A DNA stretch of 41,630 nt from Epulopiscium sp. Nele67-Bin005 (GTDB taxonomy: Bacteria; Bacillota; Clostridia; Lachnospirales; Cellulosilyticaceae): the NCBI GenBank assembly GCA_002007365.1, contig LNZR01000034.1:1-41630 (forward strand), read 5' to 3'. The position numbers and the translations under genes were made by a program. Numbering within the stretch: the stretch's first letter is position 1; each line of letters begins with the position of its first letter. The notes under the pieces were generated by a model. That model was not told where the DNA came from. It saw only the letters and a list, made by a program, of their open reading frames with translations, and ran no database searches. This document shows positions 34,316-41,630 of the stretch, piece by piece.

Positions 34316-36262
34316 ATGGAACAAACACCTGTACGACTCAAAAAACGTATATTAGTTTTGGGGTCTATTCTATTTGGTTTGTTTGTTTTCATGTCGGTTC
34401 GATTGTGGTATGTACAAGTTGTAAAAGGTGCACACCTACAGGAGCTAGCATTTGAGCAACATACAAGAAATAGAAATATTACTCAAACAAGAGGAACTAT
34501 TTATGGTGCAAATGGAGAGGTTTTGGCACAAAGTGCATCAGTTTTAACGGTTGGTGTAGTTAGGGCCCAAATCGAAGACCCAGTTCAAGTAGCAACAGTT
34601 TTATCTGAAAAACTTGAGTTGGATTATGATACTGTATATCAAAGAGTTACTAGAAGGGTAGCATTTGAGAGAATTGCAACAAAGGTTGACCCAGAAGTTG
34701 CAGATGAGATACGTAAATTAAATTTACCAGGGGTAAAGGTTGATGAAGACTCAGACCGTTACTATCCTTATGAAGATTTAGCGGCACATGTTTTGGGATT
34801 TGTTGGACGAGATAACCAAGGGATTATTGGACTTGAGGTTAAATATGACGACTATCTAAAAGGTGAAGCTGGTCAAATTTTGATGGAAACAGATGGAAAA
34901 GGAATACGACGAGAAGATGAGGCAGAAATTAGATTAGAGCCAACTGATGGATATAATTTGGTAACAAGTATTGACGTTACAATTCAAGAATACGCTCAAC
35001 AGTCAATTGCAAAAATTGTTGAGGAGAAAAATGCAAATAGAGGTTCTTTGATTTTGATGAACCCACAAAATGGTGAAATTTATGCTATGGCAAACTATCC
35101 AACTTTTGATGCAAATGAGCCATTTACAATTAATGACCCAGAACTAGAAGCCATGTGGCACACAATGGACGCTGCAAGCAAACAAACGGCTCTAAATCAG
35201 ATGTGGCGTAATTTTGCGATAAATGATACATACGAACCAGGGTCAACATTTAAGATTTTTACGGCAGCTATGGGGCTTTCTGAAAATGTTGTAACTCCTG
35301 ATACTATGTTTACTTGTTCTGGTCATACAGTTGTTGAGGGACTTACTATTAAATGTTGGAGAAGCCCAAATAACCATGGGACTCAAACATTTACTCAAGG
35401 TGTCCAAAATTCTTGTAACCCTGTATTTATGGCAGTTGGAGAGAATATTGGAGTATCAGCTTTTTATCAATATATGGTAGATTTTGGATTTATGAGAAAA
35501 ACTAACATTGACTTACCTGGAGAAGCAGTTGGTATTATGCATAAAGAAGAAAAAATTGGGCCAGTTGAACTTGCAACAATGTCATTTGGGCAATCATTCC
35601 AAGTAACACCAATGCAAATGTTAACTGCAGCATCATCAGTAATTAATGGTGGATATCAAATTACACCACATTTTGGAACTCATATTACAGATAAAGACGG
35701 AAATATTGTCCAAACTTTGGAATATGAACAAGGCACACAAATTATTTCAAAAGAAGTAAGTGATGAATTAAAAATTATTTTAGAAAGTGTAGTATCAGAA
35801 GGTTCAGGGAATAAAAGTTATATACCAGGGTATAGAATTGGTGGAAAAACTGCTACTTCTCAAAAATTACCTCGTGGTTCAGGAAAATATATTGCTTCAT
35901 TTATGGCTTTTGCTCCAGCAGAAGACCCAGTAGTTGTTGCATTAATTATGATTGATGAGCCAGAAGGAGTTTATTATGGTGGTTCGATTGCAGCACCAGC
36001 AATGCAAGGAGTATTATCAAACGTTCTTCCATACCTTGGAATTGAGCCAGTTTATACACAAGAAGAATTAGAACTTGTAGAAACACAATTTGTAGAAGTA
36101 CCAGACGTTGTGGGACTTACTATTCAACAAGCTAAGCAAGCATTATATGAGCTTGGAATTGTAATAGAAGTGGAAGGTGATGGGACTACCATTACTACTC
36201 AATTCCCACAAGCAGGAGCATCAATTAATAAGACGAGCAAAATAATTTTATACACAAATTAA
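34316..36262 (+). CDS. SpoVD-like class B penicillin-binding protein with one PASTA domain and a KTA motif
   Basis: The 648-aa protein (ATG at 34316; the TTG one codon earlier is less likely) has a membrane segment (about 10-30) and a pedestal beginning TRGTIYGANGEVLA. The transpeptidase domain has STFK (310-313) and SCN (366-368). The third motif reads GGKTATSQKLP, so KTA (511-513) replaces the usual KTG. A single PASTA domain lies at about 592-648. By domain layout and place next to murE it resembles SpoVD, the sporulation cortex transpeptidase, but an elongation or division role is possible. The Gly-to-Ala change lies on the beta-3 strand lining the active site. Expression may be limited by the hairpin before it. 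Confidence 0.9.
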   Translation: MEQTPVRLKKRILVLGSILFGLFVFMSVRLWYVQVVKGAHLQELAFEQHTRNRNITQTRGTIYGANGEVLAQSASVLTVGVVRAQIEDPVQVATVLSEKLELDYDTVYQRVTRRVAFERIATKVDPEVADEIRKLNLPGVKVDEDSDRYYPYEDLAAHVLGFVGRDNQGIIGLEVKYDDYLKGEAGQILMETDGKGIRREDEAEIRLEPTDGYNLVTSIDVTIQEYAQQSIAKIVEEKNANRGSLILMNPQNGEIYAMANYPTFDANEPFTINDPELEAMWHTMDAASKQTALNQMWRNFAINDTYEPGSTFKIFTAAMGLSENVVTPDTMFTCSGHTVVEGLTIKCWRSPNNHGTQTFTQGVQNSCNPVFMAVGENIGVSAFYQYMVDFGFMRKTNIDLPGEAVGIMHKEEKIGPVELATMSFGQSFQVTPMQMLTAASSVINGGYQITPHFGTHITDKDGNIVQTLEYEQGTQIISKEVSDELKIILESVVSEGSGNKSYIPGYRIGGKTATSQKLPRGSGKYIASFMAFAPAEDPVVVALIMIDEPEGVYYGGSIAAPAMQGVLSNVLPYLGIEPVYTQEELELVETQFVEVPDVVGLTIQQAKQALYELGIVIEVEGDGTTITTQFPQAGASINKTSKIILYTN

Positions 36263-36574
36263 CGAAAACTTTATTAATTGGGTGAAGTCGTGTTATAATG
36301 GTACAAAATCATGAAATTTATAGGTCAACATATATTTGACTTGAAATATGGATTGTTGAGATATTTTTGTAAACAGTAGGAGTTTCTTCTATATTATAGT
36401 AGTTGTACAACGGTAAATTTGGACTAGGGGTTAGGAGGATTAACTCTAAGAAAAGATAACCTATATCATTTTCAAAAAGAATGATTGTGCAATTACATTA
36501 ATATAGATATTTAGAAACGACATTTAAATTTATATTGTAAACTTAACAAAACCACAACTATTAGGAGGTTAAAA
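36263..36574 (+). promoter_or_regulatory. murE upstream region: extended -10 promoter and long leader
   Basis: About 312 bases with no gene. TGTTATAAT (36291-36299) is an extended -10 element with a perfect TATAAT 32 nt after the PBP stop. It would give a leader of about 270 nt. Within the leader lie a second weaker promoter candidate (TTGTAA at 36367, TATTAT at 36392, 19-nt spacer), a palindrome GTTGTACAAC (36402-36411) and GGTTA/TAACC arms around an AGGAGG-like stretch near 36430-36470. I recognise no riboswitch class. The gap separates the PBP genes from murE-murF-mraY-murD. Confidence 0.5.
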
Positions 36575-38023
36575 ATGCAATTATCAAATGTATTACATGG
36601 ATTAGACTACAAAATTAAACAAGGGGATTTAAATATTAGTATAGATGAAATTATTTATGACTCAAGAATTAAAACAAATGAAGGGTTGTTTGTTGCAATT
36701 AAAGGGTTTTCTAGTGATGGGCATAAATATATTAGCTCAGCAATTTCAAATGGAGCAAAAGTAGTAGTTATTCAAGATGATGTTGAAGTAGAAGGTGATG
36801 TAACTGTAATTAAAGTAGATGATACTCGTTACACAATCGCAATTCTTGCACGTAATTTTTATAACAATCCATCACAAAGCTTTAATTTGGTGGGGGTTAC
36901 AGGTACGAATGGAAAAACTAGCACAACATTTTTACTTGGGCAAATGTTAGAGGCTCACAAACAAAAAGTAGGAATTATCGGAACGATTGAAAATAGAATT
37001 GGAGATAAAGTTTTACCAACAGAGAGAACAACTCCAGAGTCATTAGATTTACAAAAATTATTTGCTCAAATGAATGATGAAAATGTTGATAGCGTAGTTA
37101 TGGAAGTTTCTTCTCATGCGTTAGATTTGCATCGTGTTACAGGCTGTCAATTTGACTTTGGGATTTTTACAAATTTAACACAAGACCACTTAGATTTTCA
37201 TAAAGATATGGAAAGTTATGCTCACGCAAAAGCAAAATTATTTGGAATGTCTAAAGTTAGTATAATTAACAAAGATGCTGATTTCTCAGAATTGATGAGT
37301 CAAAGTGCAAGTGGAGACTTGATAACATATGCGATTGACCAAGAGGCAGATTACCAAGCTATAAATTTAGATATTCAGGCAACAGGAGTTAACTACACAC
37401 TTCTTTATAATGGGAATTCGTATGATGTAGCTGTTCCGATTTCAGGAAAGTTCACTGTTTACAACACTTTGGGTGCAATAGTTGTGGCTCACAAAATGGG
37501 TCTTGACTTAGAAGAAATAATTCAAACTTTGGCTACAGTAAAAGGAGTTCCAGGGAGAATTCAATCGTTTAATTCTAAAAATGGTTATAGTGTAATTGTG
37601 GATTATGCACATACTCCAGATGGATTAGAAAATGTTTTAGGAGCAATTGAACAATTTGTAAAAGGAAAAATTATTACAGTATTTGGTTGTGGTGGCGATA
37701 GAGATAACAAAAAACGCCCACTAATGGGAGCAGTAGTTGCCAAAAATTCTGATTACACAATTATCACATCAGATAATCCAAGAAGTGAAGAGCCAGAGAG
37801 TATTATTGACCAAATAGAAGTTGGAGTTAAGGAGCATACGCAAACTTATATTCGCCAAAGTGATAGAAAAAAAGCAATTCATCAAGCGATGGAGATGGCA
37901 AAAGAAGGAGATGTAGTTTTGGTTGCAGGTAAGGGCCATGAAACTTATCAACATTTAAAAGATGGAATAATTCATTTTGATGATAGCGAAGTTGTAAAAG
38001 AATTTTTAGAGGGGGAACTTTAA
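36575..38023 (+). CDS. murE: UDP-MurNAc-tripeptide synthetase MurE (meso-diaminopimelate type)
   Basis: The 482-aa ligase adds the third amino acid to UDP-MurNAc-L-Ala-D-Glu. The N-terminal UDP-binding domain (YDSRIKTNEGLFVAIKG, 28-44) precedes the ATPase domain with GTNGKTS (110-116), TTPESLDL and MEVSSHALDLHR. The C-terminal domain carries TSDNPRSEEP with DNPR at 400-403, the signature for meso-diaminopimelate rather than lysine. Length is normal. A strong AGGAGG site precedes the ATG. It is the first gene of the murE-murF-mraY-murD run, 2 nt before murF. Confidence 0.97.
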   Translation: MQLSNVLHGLDYKIKQGDLNISIDEIIYDSRIKTNEGLFVAIKGFSSDGHKYISSAISNGAKVVVIQDDVEVEGDVTVIKVDDTRYTIAILARNFYNNPSQSFNLVGVTGTNGKTSTTFLLGQMLEAHKQKVGIIGTIENRIGDKVLPTERTTPESLDLQKLFAQMNDENVDSVVMEVSSHALDLHRVTGCQFDFGIFTNLTQDHLDFHKDMESYAHAKAKLFGMSKVSIINKDADFSELMSQSASGDLITYAIDQEADYQAINLDIQATGVNYTLLYNGNSYDVAVPISGKFTVYNTLGAIVVAHKMGLDLEEIIQTLATVKGVPGRIQSFNSKNGYSVIVDYAHTPDGLENVLGAIEQFVKGKIITVFGCGGDRDNKKRPLMGAVVAKNSDYTIITSDNPRSEEPESIIDQIEVGVKEHTQTYIRQSDRKKAIHQAMEMAKEGDVVLVAGKGHETYQHLKDGIIHFDDSEVVKEFLEGEL

Positions 38024-38025
38024 AG

Positions 38026-39408
38026 ATGACTCTTCACATTGAAGAAATTATTAATTGTTTGAATGCAAAGTGTTTAAACCCAGATAAAATTGGCAATACA
38101 TTAATTACACAAGTAAACACAGACTCAAGAAAACAGATAGAAAACAGTTTATTTGTGCCACTTAAAGGGGAAAATTTTGATGGACATCAGTATATTATTG
38201 ATGTATTTAATAAAGGAGCAGTAGCCACTTTAACTTCAAATGAAACTATTATAGATGATAGATTAATTACTATTTTTGTACCAGATACAAACAAAGCTTT
38301 ATTAGATTTGGCAAAATATTATAGCTCAACTTTAGAACGTCCAATCGTTGCAATTACAGGAAGTGTGGGCAAAACTACAACAAAAGAGCTAGTAAGTGTG
38401 GTTCTTGCTCAAAAATTTAAGGTTCATAAAACACAAGGAAATTATAATAACGAAATTGGTTTACCACTCACGCTTTTTAATGCAACTAAAGAAGATGAAA
38501 TAAGTGTTGTGGAAATGGGAATGAACCATTTTGGGGAGATTAGAAATTTAACTCTAACAGCAACTCCAGACATTGCAATTATTACAAATATCGGAACTTC
38601 ACACATTGAAAATTTGGGTTCAAGAGAAGGAATTTTAAAAGCAAAGTTAGAGATTTTGGAAGGTTTAAAACCAGATGGATTAGTTATTATTAATGGAGAT
38701 GAACCACTTTTGACAAATGCAGTTGACCCCAAAAATCGTATTACGTATGGATTAGATAATTCAAATATGTATTATGCTACAGAAATTACACATCATAGTA
38801 CCTCTGTAGAAGCAATTTTGCATACTCCAAAGCAAACTTTTACGGTAAATATTCCATCACCAGGGGAACATATGGTGAGAAATACTTTGGTAGCAGTAGC
38901 AGTTGCAGAGCATTTTGATATGTCAATTGATGCGATAATTGAAGGGATACAAGGCTATAAATCTGAGAAGATGCGTTCTCAAATCGACACATACAAAAAT
39001 GGTATCACTGTTATTGATGATAGTTATAATGCGAGTGCAGACTCAATGATTGCAGGGCTAAACGTGCTTAGTAACTACCAAACTTTGGGTAGAAAAATTG
39101 CTGTACTTGGGGATATGTTAGAGCTTGGCGAACATAGTTACGTACTTCACAAACAGGTGGGAGAAGAAGCAGGAAAACTCCCAATTGACATTATTTATAC
39201 AATAGGAAAACAGGCTTTAGCAATTGGTGATGGAGTAAAAGCCCACCAAACAGAAGTTAAAACTATTCATTTTGAAACACAAGCACAATTTTTAGAACAA
39301 CTTAGCACGCACATTTTGCCAGCAGATGTAGTTTTACTAAAAGCTTCACGTGGAATGCAATTTGAAAAAATTAACGAAGCCATAGGAAGGGTGAGTTATG
39401 ATGGATAA
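38026..39408 (+). CDS. murF: UDP-MurNAc-tripeptide D-alanyl-D-alanine ligase MurF
   Basis: The 460-aa ligase adds D-Ala-D-Ala to complete the pentapeptide precursor. The N-terminal domain has TDSRKQIENSLFVPLKGENFDGH, the ATP site TGSVGKTTTKE (111-121), GNYNNEIGLPLTL, VEMGMNHFGEI and the C-terminal DDSYNASADSM. All are standard MurF motifs. It is packed 2 nt after murE, using GGGGG within the murE end as ribosome site, and overlaps mraY by 11 nt. Confidence 0.97.
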   Translation: MTLHIEEIINCLNAKCLNPDKIGNTLITQVNTDSRKQIENSLFVPLKGENFDGHQYIIDVFNKGAVATLTSNETIIDDRLITIFVPDTNKALLDLAKYYSSTLERPIVAITGSVGKTTTKELVSVVLAQKFKVHKTQGNYNNEIGLPLTLFNATKEDEISVVEMGMNHFGEIRNLTLTATPDIAIITNIGTSHIENLGSREGILKAKLEILEGLKPDGLVIINGDEPLLTNAVDPKNRITYGLDNSNMYYATEITHHSTSVEAILHTPKQTFTVNIPSPGEHMVRNTLVAVAVAEHFDMSIDAIIEGIQGYKSEKMRSQIDTYKNGITVIDDSYNASADSMIAGLNVLSNYQTLGRKIAVLGDMLELGEHSYVLHKQVGEEAGKLPIDIIYTIGKQALAIGDGVKAHQTEVKTIHFETQAQFLEQLSTHILPADVVLLKASRGMQFEKINEAIGRVSYDG

Positions 39409-40354
39409 ATACATTTATTACGCAGCAATTATAGCATTTTTGCTACACACAATAATTAGCCCATTTGTAATACCGATATTACACAAAATGAAGTATGGGC
39501 AAGAAGTTAGAGATGATGGGCCACAAAGCCATCTAAAAAAAGCAGGAACACCAACAATGGGAGGGGTAATAATCCTCCTAAGCACAATTGTTACAAGCCT
39601 ACTATTTATAGCAGATAACAAAGATTTGCAGGCAGTATTATTTGTAACAATCGGTTATGGATTAATTGGATTTTTAGACGACTATACAAAAATTGTTAAA
39701 AAACGTTCATTAGGCCTTACGCCAATACAAAAAATTGTGGGGCAACTAATTGTAACAGTAGTTTTTGCGTATCTATTAACATATTATATTGGACTTGACA
39801 CATCAATTCTCGTGCCATTTAGTGGAGGATTTATGTTGGATTTAGGAATAATATATTATCCATTCTTAGTATTTGCAGTAGTTGCAATAGTAAATGCAGT
39901 AAATTTAACAGATGGATTAGATGGATTAGCAGGAAGTGTTACGGTTTTGGTGGCAACATATTTTACGGCAGTAGCATGGGCATTTGAAAGTGGAGTAGCA
40001 CCATTAGCAGCAGCAACAGCTGGAAGTTTGCTTGGATTTCTTCTATTTAATAGTCACCCAGCAAAAATTTTTATGGGAGATACAGGTTCATTAGCATTAG
40101 GAGGATTTGTTGCAGCAACAGCATTTTTATTAAAGATGCCACTATTTATTTTAGTAATTGGAATAATCTATGTACTAGAAACATTATCAGTAGTTATTCA
40201 GGTTGGATACTACAAGAAAACTCAAAAAAGATTTTTCAAAATGGCCCCTCTTCATCATCATTTTGAGTTGAGTGGTTGGGAAGAAACTAAGGTAGTAAGT
40301 GTATTTGCAATCGTTACGGCTATAATGTGTTTGGTTGGATTTATTGCAATTTAA
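39398..40354 (+). CDS. mraY: Phospho-MurNAc-pentapeptide transferase MraY
   Basis: The 318-aa polytopic membrane enzyme transfers phospho-MurNAc-pentapeptide to undecaprenyl phosphate, making lipid I. It shows about ten hydrophobic segments and the family motifs DDGPQSHLKKAGTPTMGG (37-54), LGFLDD-like IGFLDDYTKI, NAVNLTDGLDGLA, FMGDTGSLALGG and the cytoplasmic APLHHHFELSGW near the C-terminus. Two ATG codons are adjacent (39398 and 39401); GGAAGG upstream fits either. It begins inside murF, so translation is probably coupled. Confidence 0.97.
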   Translation: MMDKYIYYAAIIAFLLHTIISPFVIPILHKMKYGQEVRDDGPQSHLKKAGTPTMGGVIILLSTIVTSLLFIADNKDLQAVLFVTIGYGLIGFLDDYTKIVKKRSLGLTPIQKIVGQLIVTVVFAYLLTYYIGLDTSILVPFSGGFMLDLGIIYYPFLVFAVVAIVNAVNLTDGLDGLAGSVTVLVATYFTAVAWAFESGVAPLAAATAGSLLGFLLFNSHPAKIFMGDTGSLALGGFVAATAFLLKMPLFILVIGIIYVLETLSVVIQVGYYKKTQKRFFKMAPLHHHFELSGWEETKVVSVFAIVTAIMCLVGFIAI

Positions 40355-40366
40355 GGAGGTAAATAA

Positions 40367-41630
40367 ATGAAAGTTTTAGTTATCGGGTGCGCAAAAAGTG
40401 GTTTGGGAGCTGCAAAACTCGCATACACACTTGGTAATGAAGTTAGTTTGTGGGATAGCAAAGGTTATGAGGCCTTTGCTCTTGCTACTCAATCTGAAAT
40501 TGATGATTTGGGTCAAAGAGGAATTGAGATGTTTTTAAACGCAACAACTACACCAAGTGATGTTGATTTGGTAGTATTAAGCCCAGGAGTACCACCAGAA
40601 ATCGACATTATACAAATCTACAAAAAACAAGGCATTGAGATTATTGGGGAATTTGAATATGCATCAAGAGTATGCAAAGCGCCAATCATGGGGATTACAG
40701 GCACAAACGGAAAAACAACGACTACAGCATTAGTTGGAGAAATTTTTAGAAATTATAATCCAAAAACATATGTAGTTGGAAATATTGGAACAGCGTTTAG
40801 TGATGAAGTATTAAATATTGATGAAGATGGTATTGTTATTGCTGAGCTTAGCAGTTTTCAGTTAGAGGGAATTTCTCAATTATCTTGTGAGATTTCAGCG
40901 ATTTTAAATATTTCACCAGACCACCTAAACCGTCATCACACAATGGAAAATTATATTAACGCAAAATATCGTATATTTGAAAATCAAAGTGAAAAAAATA
41001 TTCTTATTATAAATGAAGAAGATGAAACTTTAAAAGCCTTACAAAATATTGATACAAAAAATATAGTTACATTTAGCTCTATTAATAAGGTAGAAACTGG
41101 TACATTTTTAGAAGATGATGAGCTTTTTAGCAATATAAATGGAGAATTAATTTCTATTTGTAATATACATGAATTACACATTTTGGGGAAACATAATTTT
41201 GAAAATGCATTAGCAGCTATTGCGATTGCTCAATCATATGGTGTACCAACTGATATAATTCGAGATACACTTCTAACTTTTAAAGGTGTGGAGCATCGTA
41301 TAGAATTTGTGCGTAATATAAATAATCGAAAGTTTTATAACGACTCAAAAGCTACAAATGTAGGAGCGGCTATTCCTGCAATAGGAGCAATGAGAGGAAA
41401 AATTCGCCTTATTGGTGGAGGCATGGATAAGGGTGTAACTTTTGATGAGTGGGTAAAGTTATTTGATGGTAAAGTTGAAACCTTATATTTGATTGGCGAA
41501 ACAAAACAATTAATTTTGGATACGTGTAAAAAATATAATTTTACTTCTGTAGTATTATGCGAAACGTTAGAAGTTGCTATAAAATTAGCGTATGAACAAA
41601 GTAATGAAGGTGAAAATATTTTGCTTTCGC
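40367..41630 (+). CDS. murD: UDP-MurNAc-L-alanine:D-glutamate ligase MurD (cut by right edge)
   Basis: The first 421 codons of the gene are present; about 30 residues are missing beyond the window. The ligase adds D-Glu to UDP-MurNAc-L-Ala. The N-terminal UDP-binding domain (VLVIGCAKSGLGAAKLA) and LSPGVPP are followed by the ATP site GITGTNGKTTTT, AELSSFQLE, NISPDHLNRH, the HNFEN motif, FKGVEHRIEFV and NDSKATN. It starts 12 nt after mraY with an AAGGAGG site. The end of the visible part (GENILLS) is just before the family's C-terminal SPACASWD segment. Confidence 0.96.
   Translation, partial: MKVLVIGCAKSGLGAAKLAYTLGNEVSLWDSKGYEAFALATQSEIDDLGQRGIEMFLNATTTPSDVDLVVLSPGVPPEIDIIQIYKKQGIEIIGEFEYASRVCKAPIMGITGTNGKTTTTALVGEIFRNYNPKTYVVGNIGTAFSDEVLNIDEDGIVIAELSSFQLEGISQLSCEISAILNISPDHLNRHHTMENYINAKYRIFENQSEKNILIINEEDETLKALQNIDTKNIVTFSSINKVETGTFLEDDELFSNINGELISICNIHELHILGKHNFENALAAIAIAQSYGVPTDIIRDTLLTFKGVEHRIEFVRNINNRKFYNDSKATNVGAAIPAIGAMRGKIRLIGGGMDKGVTFDEWVKLFDGKVETLYLIGETKQLILDTCKKYNFTSVVLCETLEVAIKLAYEQSNEGENILLS

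Overview
The window looks like chromosome of a low-GC, Gram-positive Clostridia-type bacterium. I infer this from AT-rich DNA, strong AGGAGG-type ribosome sites, a DUF4364 protein, SLH-domain surface proteins, a SpoVD-like penicillin-binding protein in the division cluster, and a MurE carrying the DNPR signature for meso-diaminopimelate. Genus cannot be fixed from sequence reading alone; a Lachnospirales-like relative is my best guess. No prophage, insertion sequence, CRISPR array or toxin system was seen.

Layout. 1-5200: the start of a LacI-type regulator (cut by the left edge), a membrane-anchored S41 peptidase homologue that seems to lack its catalytic Ser/Lys pair, a MutS2-type ATPase without the Smr nuclease domain, and a THUMP-type RNA methyltransferase. 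5422-9819: a PhoB/PhoR-like two-component system, an orphan 145-aa protein, a YtqA-like radical SAM protein and a DUF4364 regulator. 9882-10033: tRNA-Gly and tRNA-Pro on the minus strand behind a good promoter. 10171-17451 (minus): a proteostasis block read as tig, clpP, clpX, then lon, engB and a glutamate-rich protein. 17712-19126: a small helix-turn-helix-like protein and a glycerophosphodiester phosphodiesterase. 19205-26742 (minus): two related cell-surface proteins, one of 1826 aa (signal peptide, EF-hand-like loops, leucine-rich repeats, about twelve Ig-like repeats, an Asp/Ser/Glu hexapeptide tract, three SLH domains) and a shorter 578-aa relative. 26978-29364: two small membrane proteins flanking a tandem 180-bp intergenic repeat and ychF. 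29609 to the end (plus): lgt, then a division/cell-wall cluster rsmH, ftsL, two class B penicillin-binding proteins, murE, murF, mraY and murD (cut by the right edge).

How the genes fit together. The right third makes and polymerises peptidoglycan precursors. Lgt lipidates lipoproteins, and the SLH proteins are expected to sit on wall-linked polymers outside that same wall. The tig-clpP-clpX-lon block handles folding and turnover of new proteins. Most transcription units end in clear hairpin terminators. Several hairpins also lie directly against ribosome sites (before the ytqA-like gene, ftsL and the second penicillin-binding protein), suggesting attenuation or translational control.

Most unusual items: the three-copy 180-bp intergenic repeat and its probable degenerate relative near 5.3 kb, both beside hairpin terminators; the 18-bp minisatellite inside an Ig-like domain of the giant surface protein; the apparently inactive S41 protein; the KTA (not KTG) motif in the second penicillin-binding protein; and the hairpin that sequesters that gene's ribosome site.
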